Shown here: positions 35,300 through 46,100 of the stretch, in pieces
How the letters are laid out: each line of letters begins with the position of its first letter
Position numbering within the stretch: the stretch's first letter is position 1
Source of the DNA: Photobacterium sanctipauli
GTDB taxonomy: Bacteria; Pseudomonadota; Gammaproteobacteria; Enterobacterales; Vibrionaceae
DNA length: 49,914 bases
Assembly: GCF_003026495.1 (NCBI RefSeq)
Contig: NZ_PYMA01000028.1
Span: 1-49,914 of the forward strand
Direction: 5' to 3'
Notes under the pieces: model-generated
Databases searched by the model: none
What the model was told of the DNA's origin: nothing
What the model saw: only the letters and a program-made list of their open reading frames with translations
Position numbers and translations under genes: made by a program

Positions 35300-38143
35300 A
35301 TGGATAAAATTGAAGTCAGAGGTGCTCGCACCCACAACCTCAAAAACGTCACCCTCACCCTGCCCCGGGATCAGCTTATTGTGATCACCGGCTTGTCAGG
35401 CTCAGGGAAATCATCACTCGCGTTCGACACCCTGTATGCAGAAGGGCAACGACGTTATGTGGAGTCACTTTCGGCCTACGCCCGCCAATTCTTATCCTTG
35501 ATGGAAAAGCCGGATGTCGACCATATCGAGGGATTATCACCGGCCATCTCTATCGAGCAGAAATCTACCTCGCACAACCCGCGCTCGACCGTTGGTACCA
35601 TCACTGAGGTATACGACTACCTACGCTTGCTATATGCCCGCGTTGGCGAGCCGCGTTGTCCGACCCACCACGTCGAATTGGCTGCCCAAACCGTCAGCCA
35701 AATGGTCGACAAGGTACTTGAACTGCCAGAAGGCAGTAAAATGATGCTGCTGGCACCGATTGTGAAAGAGCGAAAAGGCGAGCATGTAAAAACCCTCGCC
35801 AACCTGGCGGCCCAGGGGTATATCCGCGCCCGTATCGACGGTGAGGTATGTGATCTGTCTGATCCACCGACACTCGAGCTACACAAAAAGCACACCATCG
35901 AAGTCGTCGTGGATCGCTTCAAGGTACGTGACGATCTACAGCAACGTCTTGCCGAATCATTTGAAACCGCACTGGAGCTTTCCGGCGGTACTGTCGTCGT
36001 CAGTCCAATGGCCCCAGAGGAAGCCGAAGAAATTATTTTCTCGGCCAACTTTGCCTGCCCGCATTGTGGTTACAGCATGCAAGAGCTGGAGCCCCGCTTG
36101 TTCTCGTTCAACAACCCGGCAGGGGCCTGTGGTACATGTGACGGACTGGGTGTACAACAATTCTTTGACCCTGCCCGCGTGGTACAAAATGGCGAGCTAA
36201 GCCTATCCGGCGGTGCCATCCGTGGCTGGGACAAACGCAACTTCTACTATTTCCAAATGCTGAAGTCGCTCGCCGAGCACTATGGCTTCGATGTCGAGAC
36301 CTCGTTCGATGAACTGCCGAAAAAAATCCAAGGCGTCATCCTCAACGGCTCTGGACGCACCGAAATCGAATTCAAGTACATCAATGATCGCGGCGATATT
36401 ACGGTAAGGCGTCACCCGTTCGAGGGGATCCTCAACAACATGGAACGCCGCTACCGCGAGACCGAATCCAACTCGGTCCGCGAAGAACTCTCGAAATTTG
36501 TCTCCACCAAGCCCTGCGCAAGCTGTGATGGCTCGCGCCTGCGCCTGGAAGCCCGAAATGTATTTCTCGCCGACACCACGTTGCCGCATGTCAGCGAAAT
36601 GAGTATCAGCGAAGCGCTGGACTTCTTCGCCCAACTACAGCTGCAAGGCCAAAAGGCCAAAATTGCCGAGAAGATCCTCAAGGAAATCAATGACCGCCTC
36701 AGCTTCTTGGTCAACGTCGGCCTAAACTACCTCAACCTGTCACGCAGTGCCGACACCCTGTCTGGTGGCGAAGCCCAGCGTATACGCCTTGCCAGCCAAA
36801 TCGGCGCCGGTCTGGTCGGGGTGATGTATGTGCTTGATGAGCCATCAATCGGCCTCCACCAGCGTGATAATGAACGCCTGCTGAAAACCCTGACCCACCT
36901 GCGTGATCTTGGTAATACGGTCATCGTTGTCGAACATGACGAAGATGCTATCCGTACCGCCGACCACATTATCGATATCGGCCCTGGCGCCGGCGTCCAC
37001 GGTGGTAATGTTATCGCCGAGGGGACGTTCGACGATATCATCGCTTCCGATGCCTCGCTCACCGGCCACTACCTCAGCGGCAAGAAAGCCATTGAAGTGC
37101 CGGAAAAACGGGTCGAGTTTGATCCTGAGAAAACCGTCAAGCTACTGGGCGCAACGGGCAACAACCTGAAAAATGTCGATGCCGAAATTCCAGTCGGCCT
37201 ACTGACTTGTATTACAGGGGTATCTGGCTCGGGCAAATCAACCCTGATCAACGATACGTTCTTCAAAATCGCCCACCACCAGCTAAACGGTGCGACTTCC
37301 GGCGACGCGGCGCCTTATCGTGAGATTCAGGACTTGGAGCACTTTGACAAGGTCATCGACATCGACCAGAGCCCAATTGGCCGCACACCACGCTCAAACC
37401 CGGCGACCTATACCGGGATCTTTACCCCGATCCGCGAGCTGTTTGCCGGCACCCAGGAGTCACGCTCCCGCGGCTATAAACCTGGCCGCTTTAGCTTCAA
37501 TGTTAAAGGCGGGCGATGCGAAGCCTGCCAGGGCGACGGCGTGATCAAGGTCGAAATGCACTTCTTACCTGATGTGTATGTCCCATGTGATGCCTGTAAG
37601 GGGAAACGCTACAACCGCGAAACCCTTGAGGTACGTTACAAAGGCAAAACCATCGACGAGGTATTGGAACTTACTGTCGAGGACGCGCGCGAATTTTTTG
37701 ATGCGGTTCCAGCCATTGCCAGAAAACTTCAAACGCTGGTCGATGTGGGGTTATCGTACATACGACTAGGCCAGGCTGCGACAACCCTATCAGGTGGTGA
37801 GGCCCAGCGCGTCAAGCTTGCCCGCGAACTGTCGAAGCGAGATACCGGCAAGACTTTGTATATTCTGGACGAGCCGACCACCGGCCTGCACTTCCATGAT
37901 ATCCAACAGCTACTGGCCGTACTGCACCGCCTGCGCGACCACGGGAATACCATTGTGGTTATCGAGCATAACCTTGATGTGGTGAAAACCGCGGACTGGA
38001 TCATCGATCTTGGCCCCGAGGGCGGTAGCGGGGGTGGTGAAATCGTCGCGACCGGCACCCCAGAGCAAGTCGCCCAGGTTGAGGGGTCGCACACAGCCCG
38101 CTTCCTCAAACCTTTGCTCCCGGCGCCAGTACCAGTAGAATAG
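35300..38143 (+). CDS. uvrA: Excinuclease ABC subunit A
   Basis: A 947-residue UvrA (E. coli 940). There are two ABC ATPase modules, with Walker A GLSGSGKSS at residues 31-39 and GVSGSGKST near 640, and signatures LSGGEAQR near 487 and 830. Zinc fingers lie at about 253-283 (CPHC...CGTC) and 739-765 (CEAC...CDAC). UvrA dimers find bulky DNA damage and load UvrB in nucleotide excision repair. An exact LexA box upstream indicates SOS induction. A strong terminator follows 25 bases after the stop. Confidence 0.98.
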   Translation: MDKIEVRGARTHNLKNVTLTLPRDQLIVITGLSGSGKSSLAFDTLYAEGQRRYVESLSAYARQFLSLMEKPDVDHIEGLSPAISIEQKSTSHNPRSTVGTITEVYDYLRLLYARVGEPRCPTHHVELAAQTVSQMVDKVLELPEGSKMMLLAPIVKERKGEHVKTLANLAAQGYIRARIDGEVCDLSDPPTLELHKKHTIEVVVDRFKVRDDLQQRLAESFETALELSGGTVVVSPMAPEEAEEIIFSANFACPHCGYSMQELEPRLFSFNNPAGACGTCDGLGVQQFFDPARVVQNGELSLSGGAIRGWDKRNFYYFQMLKSLAEHYGFDVETSFDELPKKIQGVILNGSGRTEIEFKYINDRGDITVRRHPFEGILNNMERRYRETESNSVREELSKFVSTKPCASCDGSRLRLEARNVFLADTTLPHVSEMSISEALDFFAQLQLQGQKAKIAEKILKEINDRLSFLVNVGLNYLNLSRSADTLSGGEAQRIRLASQIGAGLVGVMYVLDEPSIGLHQRDNERLLKTLTHLRDLGNTVIVVEHDEDAIRTADHIIDIGPGAGVHGGNVIAEGTFDDIIASDASLTGHYLSGKKAIEVPEKRVEFDPEKTVKLLGATGNNLKNVDAEIPVGLLTCITGVSGSGKSTLINDTFFKIAHHQLNGATSGDAAPYREIQDLEHFDKVIDIDQSPIGRTPRSNPATYTGIFTPIRELFAGTQESRSRGYKPGRFSFNVKGGRCEACQGDGVIKVEMHFLPDVYVPCDACKGKRYNRETLEVRYKGKTIDEVLELTVEDAREFFDAVPAIARKLQTLVDVGLSYIRLGQAATTLSGGEAQRVKLARELSKRDTGKTLYILDEPTTGLHFHDIQQLLAVLHRLRDHGNTIVVIEHNLDVVKTADWIIDLGPEGGSGGGEIVATGTPEQVAQVEGSHTARFLKPLLPAPVPVE

Positions 38144-38167
38144 GCAAAGCCTCGACAAACAATCCAT

Positions 38168-38196
38168 AAACAGGGCCTAGTGCCCTGTTTGTTTTT
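38168..38196 (+). terminator. Terminator of uvrA
   Basis: AAACAGGGC / GCCCTGTTT stem, 5-base loop, followed by GTTTTT. It stands only 29 bases before the pglL start codon. Confidence 0.85.
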
Positions 38197-38225
38197 ATAC
38201 ACTCGCGCAAACCGATGGAACCACG

Positions 38226-39980
38226 ATGACAGTGTTACAGGTACAAGGAACCAGACTCGCCGAACAAAGGATCAGTAAACCCATGGTCAGGTACTTTTTG
38301 GCCTCGATCGGTGTCCTGTTCCTGTTGGCTATGCACTACTTCCAGCACAACCCCGGCGGCTCGGGAATCGAACTCTCATTTAATGCTGCCAGTTGGATCC
38401 CGTTCAGTTTCGCTATTGCATTTGGCCTGCTGGAAATTTGCCGGCAAAAAGTCTGGCGCTATTCCCGCCTGACACTGGTTCTATTCGTTTGCTGCCTAAT
38501 GCTGTCATTGCCACTGCTCTACCCCAATGCCGCAGTGGCAGAATCCACCCCTCGCATATTGGGCCTGTGGGCGGGCTTTTTATTTTTTGTTGGCCTGCAA
38601 CAATTTGCCTTTACCCAAAAACAGCGCCAGCGCTTACTTTGGCTTATTTTAATCGGTGTTTGGATTGAAGCCCTGTTTGGTTGGGTACAGTTCCTATTAC
38701 TACAACCGGGCAACCCCATTAGTTACGACACCATTGCCAACCGCCCTTACGGTATTTTCCAGCAGCCAAACGTCATGGCCAGCTTTCTGGCAACAGGCTT
38801 AGTGCTATCGGCCTATTTGCTCGCCCGCATCCCGATGTACCGGGGGAAATGGTCTTGGCAACAACTGACCCTTTTGCTGACACCCGTCGTCGTATTACCA
38901 ATCCTCGTTGTCCTTAGCTCCCGCACCGGCTGGCTCAGCGCCACCGTTGGTATTTTATTGATGCTGCCTTACCTATTGCGTTTTGCCGCCAAGGCCCAAT
39001 GGCGCATGTGGTTGTTGATGGTCGTGCTCGGGCTTAGTGTCTCTTGGAATATCAATTCAATGACGGGGTGGGTGCCAAAAGAAGAGCGCCTCAGCCTGGT
39101 GAGCCCCCGCGCCATGCACATCCCGCAAGCAGCAGAGATGTTCATGAACGAGCCGCTGACGGGCTATGGCTATGGCAAGTTCGAAACCAGCTATATCACC
39201 CAAACTGCCCAGTGGCACCATGAGGATCCAGCGCGACCATATGGTATGGCCTCGCTTGACCACCCGCATAACGAACTGGCTTATTGGGCTGCCGAAGGGG
39301 GAGTGATCCCGTTGCTGGCACTACTGATTGCTGCCGGGGCGGTGTTTTTCAAGGTAAAGAAAGCGCGAGATGGCACCCAACTCGCACTGGTTAGCCTATT
39401 CTTGCCAATTACCCTACACTCCCAGCTTGAGTATCCGTTCTACCATTCGCTGGCACACTGGGTCATCTTCATCATCTTTATTTACTGGGTTGATAACCTG
39501 ACAGCCAAGTACCACAAGCTCAAGGCTAATTATGTATTGCCACTCAAAACACTGGTCGTTGCCCTTCCGGTGGTGATCACCGGCTTCATGGCAACCACGC
39601 TGTACTCCGGTCACATGCTCACCAAGTACGAAACAACCCGGCCTGTTAATGTTGATTACCTACTTGCGGTCAACAATCCATGGGCTTGGAAAAACCGTTT
39701 TGAGTGGGATCTCCACCTGACCCAGCTTCAAGTGGGGGCCGCTACAGATAACCCGCAACTCATACAGCAGTATATTGATTGGGCACAAGACAAAGCCAAA
39801 CTCTGGCCACGCCCGGCGCTCTACACCAATCTTATCGCCGCCTACACCCAGCTTGAGCGCTTGGACTTGGCCGAGCAAATTCAGCATGAAGCCCAGTACC
39901 TTTTCCCCGGCCATGACTTCGAGCTGCCAAGCCAAAAGCCCCAGGCGACAAGTGCCGCTGTGAAGCCTGAAAATCATTAA
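38226..39980 (+). CDS. pglL: PglL-type O-oligosaccharyltransferase (Wzy/WaaL superfamily)
   Basis: A 584-residue polytopic membrane protein with about a dozen hydrophobic segments and a soluble C-terminal domain with TPR-like helices. Motifs GIFQQPNVMASFLATG (about 180) and DHPHNELAYWAAEGG (about 345) are those of PglL-type ligases with a Wzy_C_2 domain. These move a lipid-linked glycan onto Ser/Thr of periplasmic proteins, often type IV pilins. A V. cholerae orthologue in this genomic place was shown to glycosylate proteins in E. coli. O-antigen ligase is the main alternative, but ligases usually sit in LPS clusters. The uvrA terminator lies just upstream, so it needs its own promoter or read-through. 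Confidence 0.85.
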   Translation: MTVLQVQGTRLAEQRISKPMVRYFLASIGVLFLLAMHYFQHNPGGSGIELSFNAASWIPFSFAIAFGLLEICRQKVWRYSRLTLVLFVCCLMLSLPLLYPNAAVAESTPRILGLWAGFLFFVGLQQFAFTQKQRQRLLWLILIGVWIEALFGWVQFLLLQPGNPISYDTIANRPYGIFQQPNVMASFLATGLVLSAYLLARIPMYRGKWSWQQLTLLLTPVVVLPILVVLSSRTGWLSATVGILLMLPYLLRFAAKAQWRMWLLMVVLGLSVSWNINSMTGWVPKEERLSLVSPRAMHIPQAAEMFMNEPLTGYGYGKFETSYITQTAQWHHEDPARPYGMASLDHPHNELAYWAAEGGVIPLLALLIAAGAVFFKVKKARDGTQLALVSLFLPITLHSQLEYPFYHSLAHWVIFIIFIYWVDNLTAKYHKLKANYVLPLKTLVVALPVVITGFMATTLYSGHMLTKYETTRPVNVDYLLAVNNPWAWKNRFEWDLHLTQLQVGAATDNPQLIQQYIDWAQDKAKLWPRPALYTNLIAAYTQLERLDLAEQIQHEAQYLFPGHDFELPSQKPQATSAAVKPENH

Positions 39981-39992
39981 CGCTCGCAACAA

Positions 39993-40020
39993 AAAACGGC
40001 TACCCAAGAGTAGCCGTTTT
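39993..40020. terminator. Bidirectional terminator between pglL and the aminotransferase gene
   Basis: AAAACGGCTAC / GTAGCCGTTTT stem with loop of about 6 bases; T-runs on both strands. The two genes converge here. Confidence 0.85.
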
Positions 40021-40034
40021 CATCTCGTCACCAA

Positions 40035-41153
40035 CTACTTCAACGTAGTTTCCAGTGCGCGTAAGCACAAGGCAACATTCTCGCTTCGCGCCGCATAGCC
40101 CATCAAGCCGATACGCCATGCCTTACCTGCAAGCGCACCAAGGCCGGCGCCGATTTCAAGGTTGTAGCGCTCAAGCAGGATGCTTCTTACCAGCGCATCA
40201 TCCACCCCTTCCGGGATGTATACCGCATTCAATTGCGGTAGACGGCTAGCTTCATCAACAACAAACTCGATACCCAGCTTCTCAAGCCCTTCGCGCAACT
40301 CAAGGTGAGCATCTTTATGGCGCTGCCAAGCATTCTCCAAACCTTCGTTCTTCAGCAGTACCAAGGCTTCATGCAAGGCATAAAGGCTGTTGACCGGCGC
40401 AGTATGGTGGTAGCTACGCTTACCTTCGCCGCTCCAGTAACCCAAAACAAGGCTTTGATCCAGGAACCAGCTTTGTACTGGTGCCTTGCGGTTCTGGATT
40501 TTTTCTACTGCACGCTCAGAGAATGTCAGAGGCGACAATCCAGGGACACATGACAGACACTTCTGGCTACCAGAATACACGGCATCCAGTTGCCACTCGT
40601 CCACCAGCAAAGGAACACCGCCCAGCGATGTCACCGCATCCACGATAGTCAGGCAATCATGCTGGCGCGCAATCTTGGCAATCGCTTCGGCATCGGTCAG
40701 AGCACCTGTCGAGGTCTCAGCGTGGACAAAAGCCACTACCTTAGCATCGCTGTGCTCGGCCAGCGCTTGCTCTACCAATGCAGGTGAAACCGGCTCACCC
40801 CAAGCATTATCGACCATCACCGCAACACCACCGCAACGCTCGACATTCTCACGCATGCGGTCGCCAAAGACACCATTGCGACACACAATCACTTTATCGC
40901 CCGGCTCAACCAAGTTAACAAAGCAAGCTTCCATCCCTGCACTACCCGGAGCCGAGACCGCAATGGTAAACGTGTTCTTGGTTTGAAATGCATATTGAAG
41001 CAACTGCTTCAGTTCATCCATCATGCCAATAAACAGCGGGTCGAGGTGTCCGATAGTTGGTCGGCTCAGTGCTTGCAGCACCTGCGGATAAATATCAGAT
41101 GGCCCCGGCCCCATTAAGGTGCGTTGCGGCGGGTAAAAGCTACCAATTGTCAT
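40035..41153 (-). CDS. Class V aminotransferase (serine-pyruvate / alanine-glyoxylate type)
   Basis: A 372-residue fold-type I PLP enzyme. The PLP lysine is Lys198 in SGSQKCLSCVPG. The N-terminal GPGPSDIYPQVLQAL and the C-terminal WRIGLMGYAA motif are typical of the alanine-glyoxylate/serine-pyruvate aminotransferase group. The substrate cannot be decided between these and related purine-catabolic enzymes (PucG-like). The ATG has AGGGAG eight bases upstream. It is divergent from lysC across a 540-base region that carries the lysine riboswitch on the other strand. Confidence 0.85.
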   Translation of the reverse strand: MTIGSFYPPQRTLMGPGPSDIYPQVLQALSRPTIGHLDPLFIGMMDELKQLLQYAFQTKNTFTIAVSAPGSAGMEACFVNLVEPGDKVIVCRNGVFGDRMRENVERCGGVAVMVDNAWGEPVSPALVEQALAEHSDAKVVAFVHAETSTGALTDAEAIAKIARQHDCLTIVDAVTSLGGVPLLVDEWQLDAVYSGSQKCLSCVPGLSPLTFSERAVEKIQNRKAPVQSWFLDQSLVLGYWSGEGKRSYHHTAPVNSLYALHEALVLLKNEGLENAWQRHKDAHLELREGLEKLGIEFVVDEASRLPQLNAVYIPEGVDDALVRSILLERYNLEIGAGLGALAGKAWRIGLMGYAARSENVALCLRALETTLK

Positions 41154-41317
41154 TATATGTTCTCCCTGATAGTAACTAACTTGGCGTTTGCCTATTGTTG
41201 GTAAGGTACTGATTGACTATATCAGTTCTGGACAATGAATGCTCACCATCCGAACAAGCCCGATCATTCACCAATACAATTTCTTGCATTTTTTTTAAAT
41301 ATTTTTTCAAGCACCAA

Positions 41318-41347
41318 TTGACAACAGAGTAACAAATCCGCTTCAAT
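41318..41347 (+). promoter_or_regulatory. Predicted lysC promoter
   Basis: A perfect TTGACA (41318-41323) is followed after 18 bases by TTCAAT. The expected start is near 41354, about 40 bases before the aptamer. Confidence 0.4.
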
Positions 41348-41393
41348 AGAGATCGTTTTTTGTTCACCCTGATGCGTTATTGAGTCAGGTGAA

Positions 41394-41574
41394 AACAGAA
41401 GAGGAGCGTTACCCAGGTATCTAAGTTTGCGGGGCCCCACCCCAAAGCAATCTAGAGAGGGGGAGTAACGCCGAGATACGGCATGACAGGGGGCATGGCG
41501 TATCGGCTTAGAAGGTTGAATCCTTCTGGCTGTCACCTATTCAGCATAACTATGAATAGGTGGGGAGCTTCTGG
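41394..41574 (+). promoter_or_regulatory. Lysine riboswitch aptamer (L box) upstream of lysC
   Basis: The conserved L-box segments occur in order: AGAAGAGGAGCG, GGGGGAGTAACGCCGAGATACGGC, CGGCTTAGAAGGTTGAATCC, then GGCTGTCACC and a final CTTCTGG that closes the P1 stem with CAGAAG at 41396. These match the E. coli lysC leader. Downstream (41575-41692) a perfect hairpin TCGGGATA / TATCCCGA is not followed by a clean U-tract. CTCTCC upstream of it could pair with the GGGAGA of the lysC ribosome site, so control may be translational as in E. coli. Confidence 0.93.
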
Positions 41575-41692
41575 TGTTGTAGTTAATTACATCTTACCTT
41601 TTTGCTCTCCTGACGTTTTTTGTCGGGATACCTATCCCGAGCCCCCTGTTAATTTATTGCGTTTTTTTGCTTTGTTTACTGGGAGACTCGTT

Positions 41693-43075
41693 TTGAGCTT
41701 TGTCGAAAATAACTTTACTGTTCCTCCACCGATCACCGTAGCGAAATTTGGCGGTACTAGCGTAGCCGATCATGCCGCCATGAGCCGAAGTGCCAAGATC
41801 ATCAAGGATAACCCAGCGACCAAGGTCGTTTTGATCAGTGCCTGTTCCGGCGTCACTAACCTGCTGGTTGAACTTGCAAATGGAATTGCCGATAACGAGC
41901 AGCGCTCCCAACGGCTACAGCAACTACACACTACCCACCAGAGCATTATTGATCAACTGGACGAGCCGCAGGCGGTCACCAGCCAAATCGACCAACTGCT
42001 CGGTAGTGTGGCAACCCTTGCAGAACAAGCAGCTCAAGCGCCATCGGTCCAATTGACAGATCACCTGGTCGCCCATGGTGAACTGCTATCAACCTACCTA
42101 TTTACCCAAATTCTTTGCGAAATGGGGGCAACTGCCCAGCGTTTCGATATACGCCAAGTCATGCGTACAGACAGCCAATTTGGTAAAGCGATCCCTGATA
42201 TCGACACCATCAGCCAATTGGCCAAAGAGCACCTTCAGCCATTACTGGCAGACGATCAGGTTGTTATTTCCCAAGGCTTTATCGGCTCTGAACCCAACGG
42301 TATCACCACAACACTAGGCCGTGGTGGCAGTGACTACAGCGCTGCCTTGGTTGCCGAAGCCATCAAAGCTGAAACCTTGGAGATCTGGACGGATGTACCG
42401 GGTATGTACAGCACCGATCCACGCATCACGGCCAATGCTAAGCCAATCAACGAAATCAGTTTTAGCGAAGCGTCAGAAATGGCTAACTTCGGTGCCAAGA
42501 TATTACACCCATCAACCCTGCTGCCAGCCGTTCGCCAACAGATCCCAGTCTTTATTGGCTCATCCAAGGCACCTGAGCAAGGTGGTACATGGATCCGCGA
42601 TAAGGTAACAGAAGCACCGTTATTCAGGGCGCTAGCCCTACGATGCAACCAGACAATGGTGACCCTGACCAGCCTCAATATGTTCCATGCCTATGGTTTC
42701 CTTGCCGAAGTATTCCGTATTCTTGCCGAGCACAAGGTGTCTGTTGATTTGATCACAACATCAGAAGTCAGCGTATCGCTTACACTGGATCAAACGGATA
42801 CCAGCGGTGGCGCACCAAGCCTTCCGCCAGCTGCCCTAGAAGCACTTAGCCAATTATGCCGCGTCGAGGTAGAGCAAGACCTCTGCCTTGTTGCCCTTAT
42901 CGGCAACCAAATGAGCGAAACTAAAGGCTCGGCCAAGCAGGTCTTCGCTACCTTGGAAGACTTCAACCTGCGTATGATTTGCTATGGCGCAAGCCCGCAC
43001 AACCTCTGCTTCCTAGTCAAAACCAATGACTCAAAGCAAGTGGTAAAAGCCCTTCACCAAGAGCTCTTCGAATAA
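41693..43075 (+). CDS. lysC: Lysine-sensitive aspartate kinase III
   Basis: A 460-residue monofunctional aspartokinase (E. coli LysC 449). The kinase N-terminus VAKFGGTSVAD starts near residue 16. Two ACT domains follow from about residue 310, giving lysine feedback inhibition in the family. I chose the TTG at 41693: GGGAG lies seven bases upstream, no ATG or GTG lies between the aptamer and the KFGGTS motif, and a longer reading back to 41483 would translate the riboswitch. It makes aspartyl phosphate for the lysine, methionine and threonine branch. metH lies convergent and metA further on. Confidence 0.93.
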   Translation: MSFVENNFTVPPPITVAKFGGTSVADHAAMSRSAKIIKDNPATKVVLISACSGVTNLLVELANGIADNEQRSQRLQQLHTTHQSIIDQLDEPQAVTSQIDQLLGSVATLAEQAAQAPSVQLTDHLVAHGELLSTYLFTQILCEMGATAQRFDIRQVMRTDSQFGKAIPDIDTISQLAKEHLQPLLADDQVVISQGFIGSEPNGITTTLGRGGSDYSAALVAEAIKAETLEIWTDVPGMYSTDPRITANAKPINEISFSEASEMANFGAKILHPSTLLPAVRQQIPVFIGSSKAPEQGGTWIRDKVTEAPLFRALALRCNQTMVTLTSLNMFHAYGFLAEVFRILAEHKVSVDLITTSEVSVSLTLDQTDTSGGAPSLPPAALEALSQLCRVEVEQDLCLVALIGNQMSETKGSAKQVFATLEDFNLRMICYGASPHNLCFLVKTNDSKQVVKALHQELFE

Positions 43076-43091
43076 AGATCTCCCAAAAAAC

Positions 43092-43115
43092 AAAGGCGCT
43101 CAACTGAGCGCCTTT
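43092..43115. terminator. Bidirectional terminator between lysC and metH
   Basis: AAAGGCGCTC / GAGCGCCTTT with a 4-base loop, A-run before and T-rich tract after. Confidence 0.85.
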
Positions 43116-43141
43116 CTTGTTTTATGTCCTCGCCTAACTGG

Positions 43142-46100
43142 CTATAGGTTTGGCCCTAGCCACTTCTCAGCCTCTACCGTATCCCATCCCTTACGATCAG
43201 CATAACTATCACGCTGATCTTCCTGGATCTGGGCGATCGCAAAGTAACGCGAGTCCGGGTGCGAGAAGTACCAACCCGATACCGAGGCTCCTGGCCACAT
43301 TGCATAGCTTGAGGTCAGTGACATACCAATGGTGTCTTCAACATTCAGTAGCTCCCACAAGCTCCCTTTCTCGGTATGCTCTGGGCACGCCGGATAGCCT
43401 GGTGCCGGGCGGATCCCTTGGTATTTCTCCCGGATCAAATCATCATTCGATAAGTTCTCGTCCGGCGAGTAACCCCAGATATCCTTACGAACGCGCTCGT
43501 GAAGGCATTCGGCGAACGCTTCTGCCAAACGGTCAGCAACCGCTTGGATCATAATCGCATTGTAGTCATCGCCATTAGCCTTGTATTCATCGGCCAGCTC
43601 ACGCTCCCCAATACCGCCCGTGACGGCAAAGGCCCCAATCCAGTCTTTTTTACCGCTCTCTTTCGGGGCAACATAATCCGACAGGCAGTAGTTATACCCT
43701 TTAGGCTTTTCCGTCTGCTGACGTAAGTTGTGCAGGACTTTGGCCACTTCGGTACGCGATTCATCGGTGTAGACTTCGATATCATCACCAACGCTGCTCG
43801 CAGGGAACAGCGCACACATACCTCGCGCCTTGAGCAAATCTTCTTTCTCAACACGATCCAGCAAGGCATTGGCATCATCGAATAGACGCTGCGCTTCTTC
43901 ACCCACCTCTTCATGCTGCAAGATGGCAGGGTACTTGCCCATTAATGACCAAGTCATAAAGAACGGTGTCCAGTCGATATATTTGCGCAATATCGCAACA
44001 TCGAAGTCATCAAACACATGCACTCCCGGCTTCACCGGTGCTGGCGGGGTGTACGACTGCCAGTCAATCGCGACTTTGTTGTCTCTCGCCAGCTCAAGGG
44101 TGACAGGTTTGGTACGCGGCTTCTTGCGACTGTGTTGATCGCGCACGCGTTCATAGTCCAGATCTAGCTTTTCGATAAAGCCCGGACGAAGTTCATCTGA
44201 TAGCAGAGAAGTACACACCCCAACCGCGCGCGAAGCGTTGTTCACGTATACCACCGGCTGGCTATAGTTCTGCTCTATCTTCACCGCGGTGTGGGCTTTG
44301 GATGTCGTCGCCCCGCCAATCAGCAATGGTAGATCAAAACCTTGGCGCTCCATCTCTTTCGCGACATGGACCATTTCATCCAGAGATGGCGTGATCAAGC
44401 CAGACAAACCAATAATGTCAACGTTCTCTTCCTTGGCAACCTTCAAGATTTTCTCGCACGGTACCATCACGCCAAGATCGATAATCTCGTAGTTATTACA
44501 TTGCAGCACCACGCCGACGATATTCTTACCGATATCGTGAACATCACCCTTCACCGTCGCCAGTAGGATCTTACCGTTAGACGAGCCCGCCTGCTTAGAA
44601 GCATTAATAAATGGCTCAAGATGGGCAACCGCCTGCTTCATTACACGGGCGGATTTCACCACCTGGGGCAGGAACATCTTACCTTCACCAAACAGATCGC
44701 CGACGACGTTCATACCGTCCATCAACGGCCCTTCGATCACTTCAAGTGGCTTGCTGGCATTAACACGGGCTTCTTCGGTATCTTCAACAATGAACTCGGT
44801 GATCCCTTTAACCAAAGCATGCTCAAGGCGCTTCTCAACCGACCAACTACGCCACTCCAGTGCAGCCCCATCATCTTGCTGACCCACACTGCTAGTCCGG
44901 TATTCTTCCGCAATTTCAAGCAGGCGTTCAGTTGAATCTTCACGGCGGTTAAGCACCACATCTTCAACCGCTTCGCGTAGTTTATCCGGTACGTTGTCAT
45001 AAACTTCAAGCTGTCCGGCATTGACAATACCCATATCCATCCCACGCTTGAAACAGTGGTATAGGAAGACAGCATGTATGGCCTCGCGCACGTAGTTGTT
45101 ACCACGGAAGGAAAACGACACGTTGGATACACCACCGGAAATCATTGCGTGCGGTAAGTCGCGCTTAATATCACCCACGGCTTCGATGAAGTCGACCGCA
45201 TAGTTGTTATGCTCTTCAATACCGGTTGCCACAGCAAAGATGTTCGGGTCAAAAATAATATCTTCTGGCGGGAAACCAACTTCATCAACCAAGATACGGT
45301 AGGCATTGGTACAGATTTCCAGCTTACGCTCACGGGTTTCTGCTTGGCCCAATTCATCGAAGGCCATCACAATCACAGCAGCACCATAACGGCGGATCAG
45401 CTTAGCCTGCTCAACAAACTTCTCTTTCCCTTCTTTGAGAGAAATAGAGTTAACGATACCCTTGCCCTGAATACATTTCAGGCCAGCTTCAATCACCTCC
45501 CACTTCGAGGAGTCGACCATAATTGGTACTTTTGAGATCTCAGGCTCTGAAGCGCACAGGTTCAAGAAGCGCACCATACAAGCTTCGGCATCCAGCATGC
45601 CTTCATCCATATTGATATCGATGATCTGGGCACCATTCTCGACTTGCTGGCGGGCAACCTCCAGCGCTTCATCATAGAGCTCTTCTTTGATCAGGCGCTT
45701 AAATCGAGCAGAGCCAGTTACATTGGTACGCTCACCAACATTAACAAACAGTGTCTCTTTCTCGATGGTTAATGGCTCCAGACCCGACAGACGGCAGGCA
45801 ACAGAATGAGTCGGCGGCACCCGAGGAGATAGGCTGGCAACCGCTTCCGCCATTTTGCGGATATGCTCAGGCGTTGTTCCGCAACAACCACCTACAAGGT
45901 TCAAGAAACCACTTTCTGCCCACTCTTTAATGTGAACAGCCATATCTTCCGGCGACAGGTCATACTCACCAAAGGCATTTGGCAACCCCGCATTCGGGTG
46001 GGCAGACACGGCACTCTCTGAAATATTCGATAGTTCTTCAACGTACTGGCGTAGCTCGTCTGGGCCAAGTGCGCAGTTTAGGCCAAAGGAAATTGGGCTG

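Noticed and set aside
41483..41692. A 70-residue N-terminal extension of LysC
   Set aside because: It would translate through the lysine riboswitch aptamer and has no similarity to aspartokinases.
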